Source: Aphelocoma coerulescens (lineage: Eukaryota > Chordata > Aves > Passeriformes > Corvidae). Taken from it: DNA of 64,000 nt. The notes under the pieces were generated by a model. That model saw only the letters and a program-made list of their open reading frames with translations, ran no database searches and had not been told where the DNA came from. Location: positions 10,596,001 to 10,660,000 of the forward strand of contig NC_091017.1 of assembly GCF_041296385.1 (NCBI RefSeq). The letters are read 5' to 3'. A program made the translations under genes and the position numbers. Shown in pieces: positions 47,401-59,728 of this stretch (positions are counted from its first letter, which is position 1; each line of letters begins with the position of its first letter).

Positions 47401-50400
47401 GCTTTTGTTTGAGGGATTGTAAGACCTTAGTGCAGATGAGTAGAGGAAGAAAAAAGCAGGGAGAGTGAAACACCACATACTGCAAATGAATAAAGGATTT
47501 CAGGTGCTGTGGCTGCTGGAATGCTATCAGGCTAGATTTCTCTAATAGCTTTGAGAGCACCTTCCCACCATCGTCACATTAAATGCAGTTGTCAGAGCGA
47601 GGTCTGCCATCCTTGATCAAAAAAGAGGGAAAGGCAGATTCTCATTTCTGTACAACCCTCTTTATGCAACTTCAGCAGGACAGGGGGTATGAGAGGACAG
47701 TTTATGCAGGCAGGTGAGCATCTTTCTGTGAAACTGTGAATTTCTTCTCAATTTTTCCGGGAGCAGCTGGAGAGCACAAATCTTTCCACTTAAAAGGGCT
47801 AACACTGAAACCAGGAGCAATCTAATTTCTAAAACTTGGGCAACAGGTAAATCCATTAAAGATGGATGTGATGAGAATCCTACTGGAGAAAAATTTATTG
47901 GAGAAATTCAATAACGCCTTGAAAATACACCTTGATCTCATGATTATTCTGTGACACAAGTATGGCAACTTCTAATCATAGCCCCCAAGTTGGTTACTGC
48001 TACCTCCCCACAGAAGGCTACTGGTTTCATACCCCAACTGCTAAGAGTACACCATTACATTCCTTATCCATTTCAGTGCAAATGCCAGTTGCTCATGTCA
48101 CCTGGCAACAAAGGTTGCTTGGAACAACTGTGTTCAGAAGACCTACAAGAACACAGGAACCTACAAGAACCTGTCACCCTCAGGAAAAGTCCCACTTGCT
48201 CATACCCACTTCTCAGTCAACTACGGAAAGAAAATAGATTAAGTATCCCATTACTGACCCTCAACCTTCAGTATTTATGTCTTCTTGAAACTACTGCTGC
48301 AGGTAGACTGAGGCAGGCAACATACATGTATTTTTGCTTTCCCTTCCAGCCAACAGGATGAAATATTTTAGTTTCCCAACAAATCCCAAAATGCTGCACA
48401 ACATGTAGCAGTCACTAGTGGCTTGGTCTAACTGCTGATGTTGGGCTCCGAGCACATATGCTGAAATTTATGCAATCTGTGCTCTGATATTTGCAGTGCT
48501 GGATCTGAAAGAAAGAGGCAAGCACCAGACCTGCTGGGCCTCTTCAACAGAATTAGTGAGAGACTGAAAGGATTAATGGAATATGTAGGGAAGGAGCTGC
48601 TCATTAGCATGCAAGGAGCATCCATCTACAAGGAATGCTTGAGTTTTAACAGATATCTACTTTGGGGTTTATTAAGTTTCTTGTGTACTTCAAGAAAAGA
48701 AAGCAATGCAGGAGGCATGACCAGTGTGCTTAATTTCTCACTTTCATTTAAAGTGTTACTGAGGAGTAGGCCCTGCTGAGGACTACATATATTTCTAAAA
48801 ATTCAGCTTAGACTTTGACACATCTCATTGTCCATTGCTTTGTTACATCACAGACTGAAATGAATGTTACTTCAAATCCAAGTCAAACCAACTTCTCCCA
48901 GCCTGCCTCTGTGGAAAGGAGGGGGACCAAAACCCCATTTTATAACTCAAAACAAACGTGAGGACTTATAACTGAAAATATCTACAGGAGTGGTTGATGC
49001 AAAACCAAAATGCAATGAAAAGAAATAAACCATATTGTGCTATTTTTATCTTCTTCCTATTTCCCATGAGTCAAGCAAGTGCAAGTACGATTGCTGTAAC
49101 CATTCCCCGTGTATTTGTGCTTACTGCAGATACTGCAGACATCATTTTGATTAAACTCCTACCCATTAATCTAACAGAGATAGACATTTCTTGGTAAGCA
49201 CACAACTACTAAGGCTCATTCAGCATTAGGGTCACCATCTGCAGCTTCACTGACTTTCCCTGAGACTCTGCCTTGTTCTACAACCTTCAGCCAATGTAAG
49301 AGATCAAAACCACTGTGAACTTATCCCCAAAGATTTGGGGATGGACCAAGTACAAATGCTTCACTGGCTTAGGTCAGTCTAATCTAATTCTAATTCAGTA
49401 CAGAGTACATATAACAGACACCTGGGAATCTAAGACAACTTGCTCTATACATACTCCCTGCTGGCTATATGTTGACAATTGAGATCAGTGGCAAGAACAG
49501 AGCAAAATTCCACAAAGTCACATTATTAACAGTTACCTATTCTGCAGTGATATGTGTGTGCCTTCCAGCAATACATGTGCTTTCCTAATGCCTTCAGTGC
49601 TATGTAAATTTCCTGGTGCATAAGGTTTTTTTAGCATTCATTTAAACAAATACAGATTTGGCACAAATGTTACTCTCTGAACATGTAGATTCAAATAGCC
49701 TAAAATTCTGGAAAAGCTGGCACCCCATTATAGCCCTTTTCTGGTTTTATCCTGCTTCCAGTTACCACTGGTCACATTTATCATTGTATGAATGTAATTA
49801 TTAAATTGACATTTTATGAAAGAAAAAGGTTGTCCTTGTGACAGGCTTACATTTCTGTGTGCTGTGGTTTATATGAGTAGTAGCAGCCCTGACAAAGAGC
49901 ATGTGACCTGATTTCCCAGATGTCTGTAAATGCACTTGGCGTTGAATTTTAAATCTGACTGAATTCAAAGCTCTTCATATAAAACACAATTCAAGTTAAC
50001 TTTTATCTCTATTTTTTCCCTTTCTGTCTCAGCAGCTGTTCTTCTTTTATTATTTCATGTGCTATATTCAATATGCAAAGTTTCCTTGTTTGTTAGAGTG
50101 CATTACACTTTCGAATGCATCTGTCATGCTGAAAAACAGGAAAGTAGCATAAAGCCTCTCTTGTGAATTCCCCACCCCCCCACCCCCAGTTAAAGGAAGG
50201 CTTAGTTAGAAGAAAAAAAAAAGGAAATAACTGAAATTTGCCTCTGAGCATCTAGAAAGCTTAAGAAAAAGGTTCCTCAGCTTTATGAAAGTTTAAAAAT
50301 TAAAACACTGGTGAATTTAATGCTTAGAAATGACAATGACTGGTCCTGGGAATTTTCCTTAAAAGGATGATTTGGGAGCTAAGACACAGATAGGAGACAT

Positions 50401-53128
50401 GGATTCTATTCTACATCTATCAACAGCTTACTGGTTAACCTCTCAGGCTATGCCAGCCCTGGAGATAGTTAGAAAAATAATTCAAATCCTCATCTGAACC
50501 AATGTAGGGACCTATGGGAGTGGGGGTTTTAGATACAACAGCTAGACTTGCTTTTACCCTTCCTTATTTTAATCCTGCCAAAACTGAGCCAGAGACATAC
50601 AGTTCAGTCCTGCCTCAGAAGTCTTTCCTCATTGAAGCTTCCTGGATTGTAAAACACTGGAGCTTTGTTGTTAAGTTTCTCTGGAGCAGAAAGATCACAA
50701 GGGTTGGATCTGGGTATTTCTTTGCAGCAATCAGGATTATGAGACTGTAGGAGAAGCCTGGCCTGGGCTGTGCAAAATTAATTCAGGCTAATTCACCCTC
50801 CCCAAAGTCCCAGCAGCTGAAGACCACTCCTGCAGAATTCCAGATGGACACTGCACCCCTCCTTAAGGAATCCATCCATATTTCAACAGCATGAAGCACA
50901 GCACTGAACAGCTTTCAAAACTATGCACACTGTAGGGCATTATTACTAATAAATAAAATCAAACAACAGAATTAATGGGCATTTAAATAAACATTAGGAA
51001 TATCACTAGTTATGGGGGCACATATGAACTACATCCCTATAACAGGTGCATATAAAAGGACACTGCACTTAATATTTTTTTGCATTTTTTTAAAAAGTTA
51101 GGCTCAATCTAATCAACAGAGCTAAATGTATGAATTTTGGCAATGGCTGTAGCTTATTTCCAAAAGCATGTGGTCACAAAAAAGTTCACATCCCTGACCA
51201 ATTTTCTGGCAGGTTTTGCTGGTGGTTTCCAATTTCAACAGTTTCACGGGGGCAAAATTCCTTACAGCTTCCTGCCTGGCACCTGAGTCAGAGGCTGGAG
51301 TGTATCTCCAGCAGCTGGCCAGGCAATGTGCTTCAACGTTCAGCCCATATTGTTTCATGATGTATTTTCAAAGGTCCGCTCTTCATTTTGGAGCAGAGCA
51401 ATATGAGATCTAACACATCAGATCTAACTCCCTGAAATAGAATAATCTTGTTCTACCCACCACTTCTTCAAGTCCAAAAATCCCCCCTGTTTTCCATATT
51501 AAGCAGGGTTTTTGGTCATCAACAAATGAAATGGAGCTACCAGGCAAGATTGCAACACAGATGTTGTCTGACTTCAGTCAAAGTTCAGTGTTGAACTACA
51601 TGTATGTAGCTACAGTGAGCTGTAACTCTGGCCATCCTCTGCAGCCTGGTCTGGCCCAGAAAACATTAACGCCTTTCTAATTGGGTCACTGTGGGCTGTG
51701 TTGTAACTCATTCATGCAGCTCCCCTGTTTTAAGAAGTCAGAGCATTCTTGTCTCTGTACCCAGCCACAGCAATCTGCATGCTAACATTTTCAAGTGATC
51801 TGAAACCACAGTTTGAAATGGTATTTAAGTGCCTAAAATCCTTTAAAACTTCTAATTGCCTTTTAAATACAGGTCTGATTGACTCAGAACTAGATCTACA
51901 ATAAGAAATTATGAGCTAAACATGTTTCTAATTTTAACTCTACAGCCACATAAGCCAACATTACATAAATTATGTAGCACTGAGAGATTGCAGTTAAAAT
52001 TGGGTTTCAGAGAGAAAACCGAGCTAGAAAATACCCATTTAAAAAATACCTGCAGAATTATGATGGAAATATTAAAAAAAAATGAGGCTTAAAAAGGAAT
52101 TAATTAAACTTTACTGCTCAAAAGCACAAAGGATCTTGATCTGCACTGCAGAGAAAGCACATATTCACTTGTCAGGAAGACCAGATCCTTCAGATTACTC
52201 TTCTCTTTCAAGTACATTGGATCTACTTAAAGTGTTCTGCCCTTAATCCATGAAATATTTAATTATTCACATGAAAAAGTAACCATTTCAACAGGAGTGA
52301 TTTAGCAAACTCCAAGCGAATGGCCACGAGTGGCCTGATATGAATCACTCCAGACAGGTAATAGCTCAGTTCCCTGTCCCCTTCTCTTTGGGTGACTTCC
52401 CTGCTCAGATATTAATTATAGGTCTGCATGCCTTCCAAACCAGGTCTGCCTTGACATGCTGCTGAGGGAGAACAAAATTACCTAAACCAGGCCACAGGCG
52501 TCTGCCAGGTCAGTCTAAAGTGAGACTTGAGTGCTTTAGAACATTGCAATGATAACCATTCACTTGGTCCCACAGATGCTTCTGCCTTCTGATCCACCAG
52601 ATGGACAAAGCTGAGGTTGAAACGTCTTGGAAAACACCTCCCCCTACACCAGCCCAGATGTGACTGCAGATCACAACATGGTCCTCTGTTGTGATCCCAA
52701 GGTCCTCCTTGTTTTTCCTAACTGTAAAAGGGAAAACCCCCTAGACTTCAGTCCCTGGGACAGATCAGCACCAAGAGCAGACAAGAATGTAGAGATGAAT
52801 ATCCATACCTGATATTCATTCCTCCTTACATTTCTGAGGCTTTTTAGGCTCCTGAAAAGCTGCTGTCAGTACTGTACAAACATTCAGTTTGCAGCTGAAT
52901 TCCAGCAGTTCAGAGATCATAATGGAATCATTAAAAATAATAGATCAGAGTAAAAAAAAGTGATGCCTGATCCATAGTTTCACATGTTCTTCCATATCTA
53001 TTAGTTCTTTGTGGCAAATAGTTTATTCTAATAGTTTATAGGCAAATAGGTAATGTCCCAAACATATCAGCTCTCTATGCCTGCAAAAACTGGTAAGCAA
53101 TAAATAAAATGCAAGACTAAAACAGTAG
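44403..53128. other. Unrecognised unique DNA
   Basis: About 8.7 kb without a recognised gene, CR1 or LTR. The longest frame, 47951-48361 on plus (136 codons), overlaps a second frame on the same strand and has no visible domain, signal peptide or conserved motif. CAG/CTG-rich short sequence occurs near 44560-44605. Confidence 0.55.
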
Positions 53129-53183
53129 AAAGAATAAATTTGGATTTCTTTCAAAGTTCCTCAGCAATTGGACCTACACAGAA
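53129..53183 (+). repeat. Copy A of a dispersed 43-bp repeat
   Basis: The core at about 53140-53182 reads TTGGATTTCTTTCAAAG onward and matches 55588-55630 at all but two of 43 positions. The copies are in the same orientation, 2.4 kb apart. The match weakens on both sides, although an AAAGAAT motif precedes both. The family is not recognised. Confidence 0.8.
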
Positions 53184-55576
53184 AGAATAAAACGTATATT
53201 TCTGTATGCCTGTAGGAGTACAGAAATTCAGAGTTTGGTGTGAGGAATGGGAAGAAAGGCTGCAGGAGGAGAGAAGCAGGAGAACTCTTAGAGGTAGGAA
53301 GGGCTAAAATTTTATTTCAGGCATCTTTCTAGGAAGTGATCAGCAGATGGAAAGCTCACAACATCTGGCATTTAAAGAGAAGTTGATATTTAACAGGATT
53401 TCCTCTTTCAAAATATTGATTTTTAAAAATGAACAGCTTTTAAAGAGCACATACATACATACAAAAAAAACCTCAAAAGCAAGCTAGCCACAGTGCCAGT
53501 CTCATCGCATCATGCAGCTGTCTCAAATGTGGTTACCATCTGCCCCAAGGGTGGATTTAAACCTGACAGACTAGAAATTAAGGAACTGTTGTCCTCAGCT
53601 CATCAGGTCATATCATTTTCATGATTCAACCTAACCTTAAAGTCCATCCACAATTCTCGGGGGCCATGGTCAAAATATGTGTTATGTACAGCTGAAAGGT
53701 GAAATGGCCACAAACACATCCTGCCTCCTGCCCCAACACAAGGAGCAGGGGCAGGAATGGTGCTCATGCTGCTGCTTCTCCACAGCACTCTGGTGCCTGT
53801 GTTTCCTGCCTTTCCCCCATGTGACAGTAGCAGAACAGGACTGCAAAGAGCTATTTTGCAAGAAAAAAATGTGTGTGGTGTTGTTCATAGCTCATCTGTG
53901 CTTATAAGACTCCTCTAGGCTGTGCTGGCTGTTCTCCTGAAAGTATTATGTATTTAGATACATAAAATAAGTATTTATCAGATCAAGAGCCAAAAAAAAA
54001 AAAAAAAAAGGCTAAGTTTATCTATTCTCACAGGAATTTACATATTTCTATATTTCTTGGATGTCAATGATTTTATACTGCAGAGAAATATTTCTGAGAA
54101 AGCGTCCCTCTTTTAACAGAAAATCATCTGATCTCTCCAGTTTCCAAACAGGCCAAACTCTCCATACACTCAAGCCTGTTAAATTAGTTGTGACTATGAC
54201 CAGAACTGCCATTGTGTTCCCAAAAACAAGGTTCTAATGATCTATGCTGCTATCTTGGAAATGAATTATAAATACCTTTTAAAACAGAGTAGTAACACTT
54301 TAGTTTTCCATAGCAACTTTCAAATCAAGTGTTGCCTCCACATGTCAAGTCAGTGTGGCCAAAAACACCACATATGGATTAAGGTGGATATTAAAGAGGG
54401 AGCAATATCTCAAAAAGGCCCTCTTTTAGAGAGGGAATTTCTTTTTCTGCTCCATTTCTTAATCTGAAGTATACTCTTCTTCCAAATTGAAAAAACACGT
54501 GCATGGAAAAAATGTAACAGGAAACTTGGAGGAAGGAGCCGCAACAGGAAGTCATCATTAAAAAATTCTAAGTTTAGAGCTGAAGAAGGCCAGGAAGTGT
54601 CATTCACTCCTTATGCCCCAGTAACAAACCTAGACTTGGGTTGGAAAAATCTCCATCATAAACAAATTTCAATACGTGCCCAGAATGACAGTTAAATGAA
54701 ACCCAGGCCATGTAGCTAAAACTGTAAATCACATCCTAAACAATGATGCCCCAAAAGAGTCAACAACTTTAGTCCAGATAAAAGCCAGCTTAATTTAAGT
54801 CTGAGTGCTATTCAGTTGTCCTAAATTCCGTCTTAGCCCCTGAGCCTAGTGTTTCCTTTTCACTAAATGTTTTGAAAGCCTGAAGATAGCAAAGGGAAAA
54901 CACCAAGTACAAAGATTCATATGCAATTTTGGCCATGATAATAAGTCCTAGATGATAAAGGACTTTTCCCTTCCAAATTTTTTCCTCTGAGTTAAAACTA
55001 CCTTATTCCAAGCCCCTACCAAGAAGTTCAATTTCTCTGCATGAAAAGGCTTGACTACGACAGAAGAGGATGGACAAGGTCATCCCTCAAGGTTTCAGGC
55101 TTTCCTTGTAAAACAAAGGAAACAAGTCCTTGCAGAGTATAGCATACAAAAGCCAGCGATGTACAGTTCACTGGAGCAGGGGGTACTGCGCATTCACAAG
55201 TAACAAAGCCGTATTCCCTGAAGAACTGCATGATGAGGAGGACATGGACATGAGCCAGCTGAACCGTTTCTTTTCATGTAGCAACTTATCATCTATGTAA
55301 TTTCTTTCACTTCAAAATCTTTCTTTCAAAAATGATGTGGAACTAACGCAGCAGCTACAGAACACCACTGCTGCACACCTGGTTTGCTACACAGGCCACT
55401 CTGGAAAGCAGCTAAGGAGACTGGATATCTCCTCTTCTACAGTTGTCAGGATCTGCCCATGCAAATGGCTGATCGCTAGGAATGGGCAAGTAATAAGGAT
55501 GGCTTTTGAAGATGATTCCATTAGCTACAAAATCTCACTGCTGCAGCTAAACAAGCCATTTGTAAAATCCTGGACA
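53184..55576. other. Unrecognised DNA between the two repeat copies
   Basis: Contains an inverted repeat with 9-bp arms at 53198-53227 and an A18 run at 53992-54009. No gene recognised. Frames at 53677-53907 and 53682-53888 are antisense to each other. Confidence 0.5.
53992..54009. repeat. A18 homopolymer
   Basis: Eighteen consecutive A residues, with no recognisable retrocopy upstream. Confidence 0.95.
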
Positions 55577-55632
55577 AAGAATTTCTTTTGGATTTCTTTC
55601 AAAGTTCCTCAGCAACTGGACATACACAGAGC
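55577..55632 (+). repeat. Copy B of the dispersed 43-bp repeat
   Basis: The core at 55588-55630 has two differences from the copy at 53140-53182. It falls inside a 105-codon open frame (55337-55654). The matching part of copy A is not in a long frame, which argues against conservation as protein. Confidence 0.8.
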
Positions 55633-57332
55633 TGCTTGCACTGAAAATGCATAATTTCCTTCTATGTATTATATGACTTGGTTCTCTAATTCAGATGCTA
55701 GACAATTTATTCTAATTTCTTATCTATTTTTACAGGATCAAACCTAACAACATAATCTTCAGGTTTATTAACATGACCACATGTTCTGCTCCCTCCCTTC
55801 TCTCCTAATGACCTGGGGCTGTGAATAGGCTGTTGTTCTGACACTACAGGGTGTGACATGTTAGCATTCAAAGTTAGTGCAGGAACTGGTTGTTCAGCAT
55901 CCCTGAATTTATGCCCATCTGTCAAAGTGGGTTTGTTCCCACTCAGACAGTCATATGTTGGTGGCAAGAGACAGGACAGGCACCAGGTGTAAGTTCAGAG
56001 TAGATGGGGCTAGAGCGTTAAAAGGAAAAAAAAAGAAGAAAAAAAAAAAAAGAAAAAAGTGTTGCTTTGCAAGTAGCTGCTACTGATAGCAAGTAATCAA
56101 AACATAGGGAGATTACAGACTCAGATTTCTTGACACTTTGAGGCATTATGCCACAAACAAATGCTTTTATCCTTAAAATGTTTCATTGCTGGGAATTTAC
56201 ATTTGAAAATCCTAATTAAGGGACAATATTGTCCCCCACAGAAAATAAGCAACCTCCACAAATTCAGTGGATATCGAAGTATGCTGAAAAAATTACCCTT
56301 ACATAAGACTTCATTTTATTAGTGGAGGGCTGATGTTTCTTGTTTCTTCGAATAAGCTACAGGCAGTCAAACAGGCATAAAGCTGGTAAAGTTATCCCGT
56401 GAAGAAAAGAAAAAGCAAGATTTGCATTTTGGGAACACCACTTTATTTATTCTGATCAAAGCAAAATAAACCAAAAAAGGTTTACTACTTCAACAGTAAG
56501 AAAATTGAGATTTATCTAAAACTGTGAGCCACATTTAGAGCTTACGGACATGGACATGTATTAGATATTCAGCAGCTTGTGCAAGGATGTTTAGGAGATG
56601 AAGTCTAATAGAAAGCACCCAAATCTCTGACAGGAGACTCCAGTTTTTCTTCCTCTGTAGTTGAGTAAGAAAGTCTTCCTACCACATATGACTTTAAGGA
56701 GGACGGACCTCTAATGAGAGAAGGGTCACCCCTTAAACATGCTGAGGAAAGGTGGAGGAGAATCAGAAAGGCAAAGGGATGGGGGAACAAAAATTGGGAA
56801 ATATGAGAATAACACCCTCTCATCATACCTTGGCTACACTGAAAAGAGAAGGTGCTTTTTGGTGCCAAAATGACACAGGAATTCAAAATGTTATCAGCTA
56901 TTTTGGCTCCCACAGCTGGACCACTCATGATGGATAATTTCTCACATTTCTGCATGTAAAACTGATGTGCAGCCCAGACATCCCTCAAGAGGTCAGGGGG
57001 CAGCCTCAGGGCCCACAGCCCTGACAGAGGCTGGGTGTCTTCACTGAGACATCCCTCAAGAACAATCTGTCCCAGCTAGCAGATATTACTGGTACTTTGG
57101 AGGACATATATCAAGGTTCTGTGTCCTGCAATAAACCGACCTAGCACTCTTCAACAATAAATTTGGGGGAAAGAGAAAAGTAGTATTGGAAGAGTATCTT
57201 CTTTGATGGAAGGGTGGTGAGTGAGTGTGAAAGTATCATTTAGGTCTCAGACTATACTCTCACTTTGGCAGATATAGATAGAAAATATCAGATTGGCAAG
57301 ACAGCTTTGTGTATAAGTAGGTACCAGGCATT

Positions 57333-57351
57333 AAAAAAAAAAAAAAAAAAA
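57333..57351. repeat. A19 homopolymer
   Basis: Nineteen consecutive A residues. Confidence 0.95.
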
Positions 57352-57754
57352 GGAGACTCAGTAAAACCTCAAGCTAAAGCTGTAAGGAAAAATATAACAA
57401 GTAAACATCTTTCCCCCCACATCAAGGTGGCTTGTAAATGAACAAGCCAGAAACAGATGTTTCGTATCTTACTTTCAGCATCAGCAGCTCCCTAAAATGA
57501 TTCCTGAGTTTTGTCATCTTTGGTGTTCTGCTCAAAGCCAACCACTTAGAGGCAGAAAGAGTTCTGACAGCTCTATGCTGGCTGGTGTTTCCAGCTATGC
57601 TTTCTTGCCAGCAATTAAAACATTATGCTTATACCTGTGTGATAAAAAAATTTTTTTCTTAGCATCCAAATAGTTAATATATCCAGACTTTTATGACAGT
57701 TTAGGATATTACTAAAGAAAACAGGAAATCAAAATTAATGTAAATAAAATAGAT

Positions 57755-57786
57755 GGAATAATCCCATAATGGAATAATCCCATAAT
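57755..57786. repeat. Perfect 16-bp tandem duplication
   Basis: GGAATAATCCCATAAT occurs twice in direct succession (57755-57770 and 57771-57786) with no differences. Replication slippage is the likely origin. Confidence 0.9.
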
Positions 57787-59324
57787 GCCCCCCTTTTATT
57801 CCCATGATGCTCAGGTGCTAAACCCTTTCAGTTATGTTAACACAAATTAAAATCATATTAAGGTGCAATTCCCAACTGTAATTCACACATTAATTTAAGA
57901 AAAATGTGGTCAGACTACTCTGATATTTATTGAAAATGGAAAGAGAAAGACACAGAGAGAGAGAGAAAGAAGAGAATGTAATTGCTTCACAGTAAGTGGA
58001 AGCATTTCTGGGTGAAATAGTACTGGCAGTACTTATTAAATTTCATAACAGGATGTTCTCAGCTCAAATATCCTCTTTAGTTCTTGATTTTATAACTGAA
58101 ACTGACAGAGCAAAACCACTATGAAAGCAGAAAAATATGAAAGTCTTACTTATTTTAAATTGTTTTTTCCCCTCTAGCATTGCTGCCCCAGACTCTGGAT
58201 TCCTGAGGTTTGAGTGCACTGCTACATATCTCACTTCATGCACCAGCCAATTTTACCCTTCCAGATTCCTTCATTACCTGTTCTTAAACCAGCTCTGCAA
58301 TTAGATTGTAGTTATCTTCTGGGACTCTGTCCACTTTTCCCTGGTCCCACTCCCTGTCCTCCAATAAGAACACCTTTTCATCCTCTGAGTTTTCAGAGCA
58401 GATTAAACAGTCACCGCTGCCTACTTGGCAGGTCAATTAACTCTAATAAACTGGCATACAATTCTCAGCTTTATCATAAAAGCTTCACAAAGAGAGGTTT
58501 AGAGTTTGACAGACCCTTTGTCTTTTATTGACCCTATTGCCCTTCAAGAATCCTCAGAGGTAAACACCAGGTGTTCCCACTTTCTCTCCAGGAGAGCATA
58601 ATGAAGTTAGGAAGGGCTGAAGCCTTCCGTTCCTCAAGCAACCCAGCACTATCCCTTGCTTTGGATATGCCAATATTTCCTGTGCCTCCTCCAAACTATT
58701 TCCTTGCCCAGACAGATTGTTAAATGACTGTTCCCAGGACTGCCTAAGCCTTTAAAAGGCCCGTAACTCATTACAGGGTAGCAATGTCCCTTTTGCTAAG
58801 GAATCCCTCCAACATAAAAGTTCTGCCTTGCCATAAATTAATCCTTGTATTTCACACAACATATTTGTAGGCAACCACACTTAATGCATACTTCATGACT
58901 AATACGTATCACTCATGACTGACTATGGATTAAGATCAGACGGAGAGGCAAACTTCAGGGTGAGAAGAGGTTTGGAATCACAGCTGTCTACATAGGAAAC
59001 AGGATCAGATAATCAGCCTGCCATGAGTTACAACAAATATTGCTGTGACCATCTGCACTACACCATTACAGTTTCTTTGGGGGGTTGCATTCCTTTTTCC
59101 TACGTTGCCAATCTTGCACCTATTTTGCTCTCATTTAGATTATTTCTTGTGCAGCCCTTCTCATGCTGATTGAATCTACCAAAATAAAATTAAAATTTAA
59201 AAAATGCAGACCAGAAAATACATTGATACTCAGCCAGAAGATTAGTAACACATTTTGATGTAGGGCCACAAACAATATAAATACATATCCACACAAGGAT
59301 TCTTTTCAGTATCTGCCACGTGCA

Positions 59325-59371
59325 ATAGATAGATAGATAGATAGGTAGATAGATAGATAGATAGATAGATA
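59325..59371. repeat. (ATAG)n tetranucleotide microsatellite
   Basis: About eleven to twelve units with one GGTA-type interruption near 59344. It lies in a chance minus-strand frame rich in Ile/Tyr/Leu/Ser. Confidence 0.95.
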
Positions 59372-59524
59372 TGTACACATGCAGAATCAAAACTTGTTTA
59401 GTGAGATGAGGTAAAGACTATCTTTTCCTTATCAACAAGTAAGCACAACCCAGGCATGCATTTCTTAGGCATTCAAACAAATGGCTGTAATATTTTGCCC
59501 CACTGCTCCTCTCTGACTCTACCT

Positions 59525-59728
59525 GCAGTGCCGTGTCCAGCTCTGGGATCCTGAGCAGAGGAAAGATATGGACCTGTTGAAACTGATCCAGAGGAGGACC
59601 AGAACAAATTATCAGAGAAACAGAGCATCTCTCCTGTGGGATGAGGCTGAGAAAGTAGGGAGTGTTAAACCTGGGGAAAAGAAGGCATCAGGGAGATGAT
59701 ATTGTGCCTTTCAATCTTAAAAAGGGCT
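59525..59728 (+). mobile_element. CR1, left part, split by an LTR-like insertion
   Basis: Begins near CCGTGTCCAGCTCTGGGATC and runs through AGAGGAGGACCAGAAC and TGTTAAACCTGGGGAAAAGA to GCCTTTCAATCTTAAAAAGG, where the CR1 order breaks off. The missing continuation (GGCTTATAAG...) resumes at 60775, so the two parts were one element. Confidence 0.9.

Larger units (their letters stand above)
55633..59524. other. Unrecognised DNA with small repeats
   Basis: Includes A-rich sequence at 56022-56058, a 15-bp direct repeat AGACATCCCTCAAGA at 56976-56990 and 57047-57061, two AATAAA motifs near 57130 and 57155, A19 at 57333-57351, a 16-bp tandem duplication at 57755-57786, and the ATAG microsatellite at 59325-59371. 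No gene recognised. Confidence 0.5.

Noticed and set aside
47951..48361. 136-codon plus-strand frame
   Set aside because: Overlaps another frame on the same strand, has no domain or signal peptide, and its length is expected by chance in a window of this size.
53992..54009. Poly(A) runs at 13291, 53992 and 57333 as tails of processed pseudogenes
   Set aside because: No recognisable coding relic or polyadenylation signal just upstream and no flanking duplication found.
55337..55654. 105-codon frame containing repeat copy B
   Set aside because: The equivalent sequence at copy A is not in a long open frame, so the shared segment is not conserved as protein.
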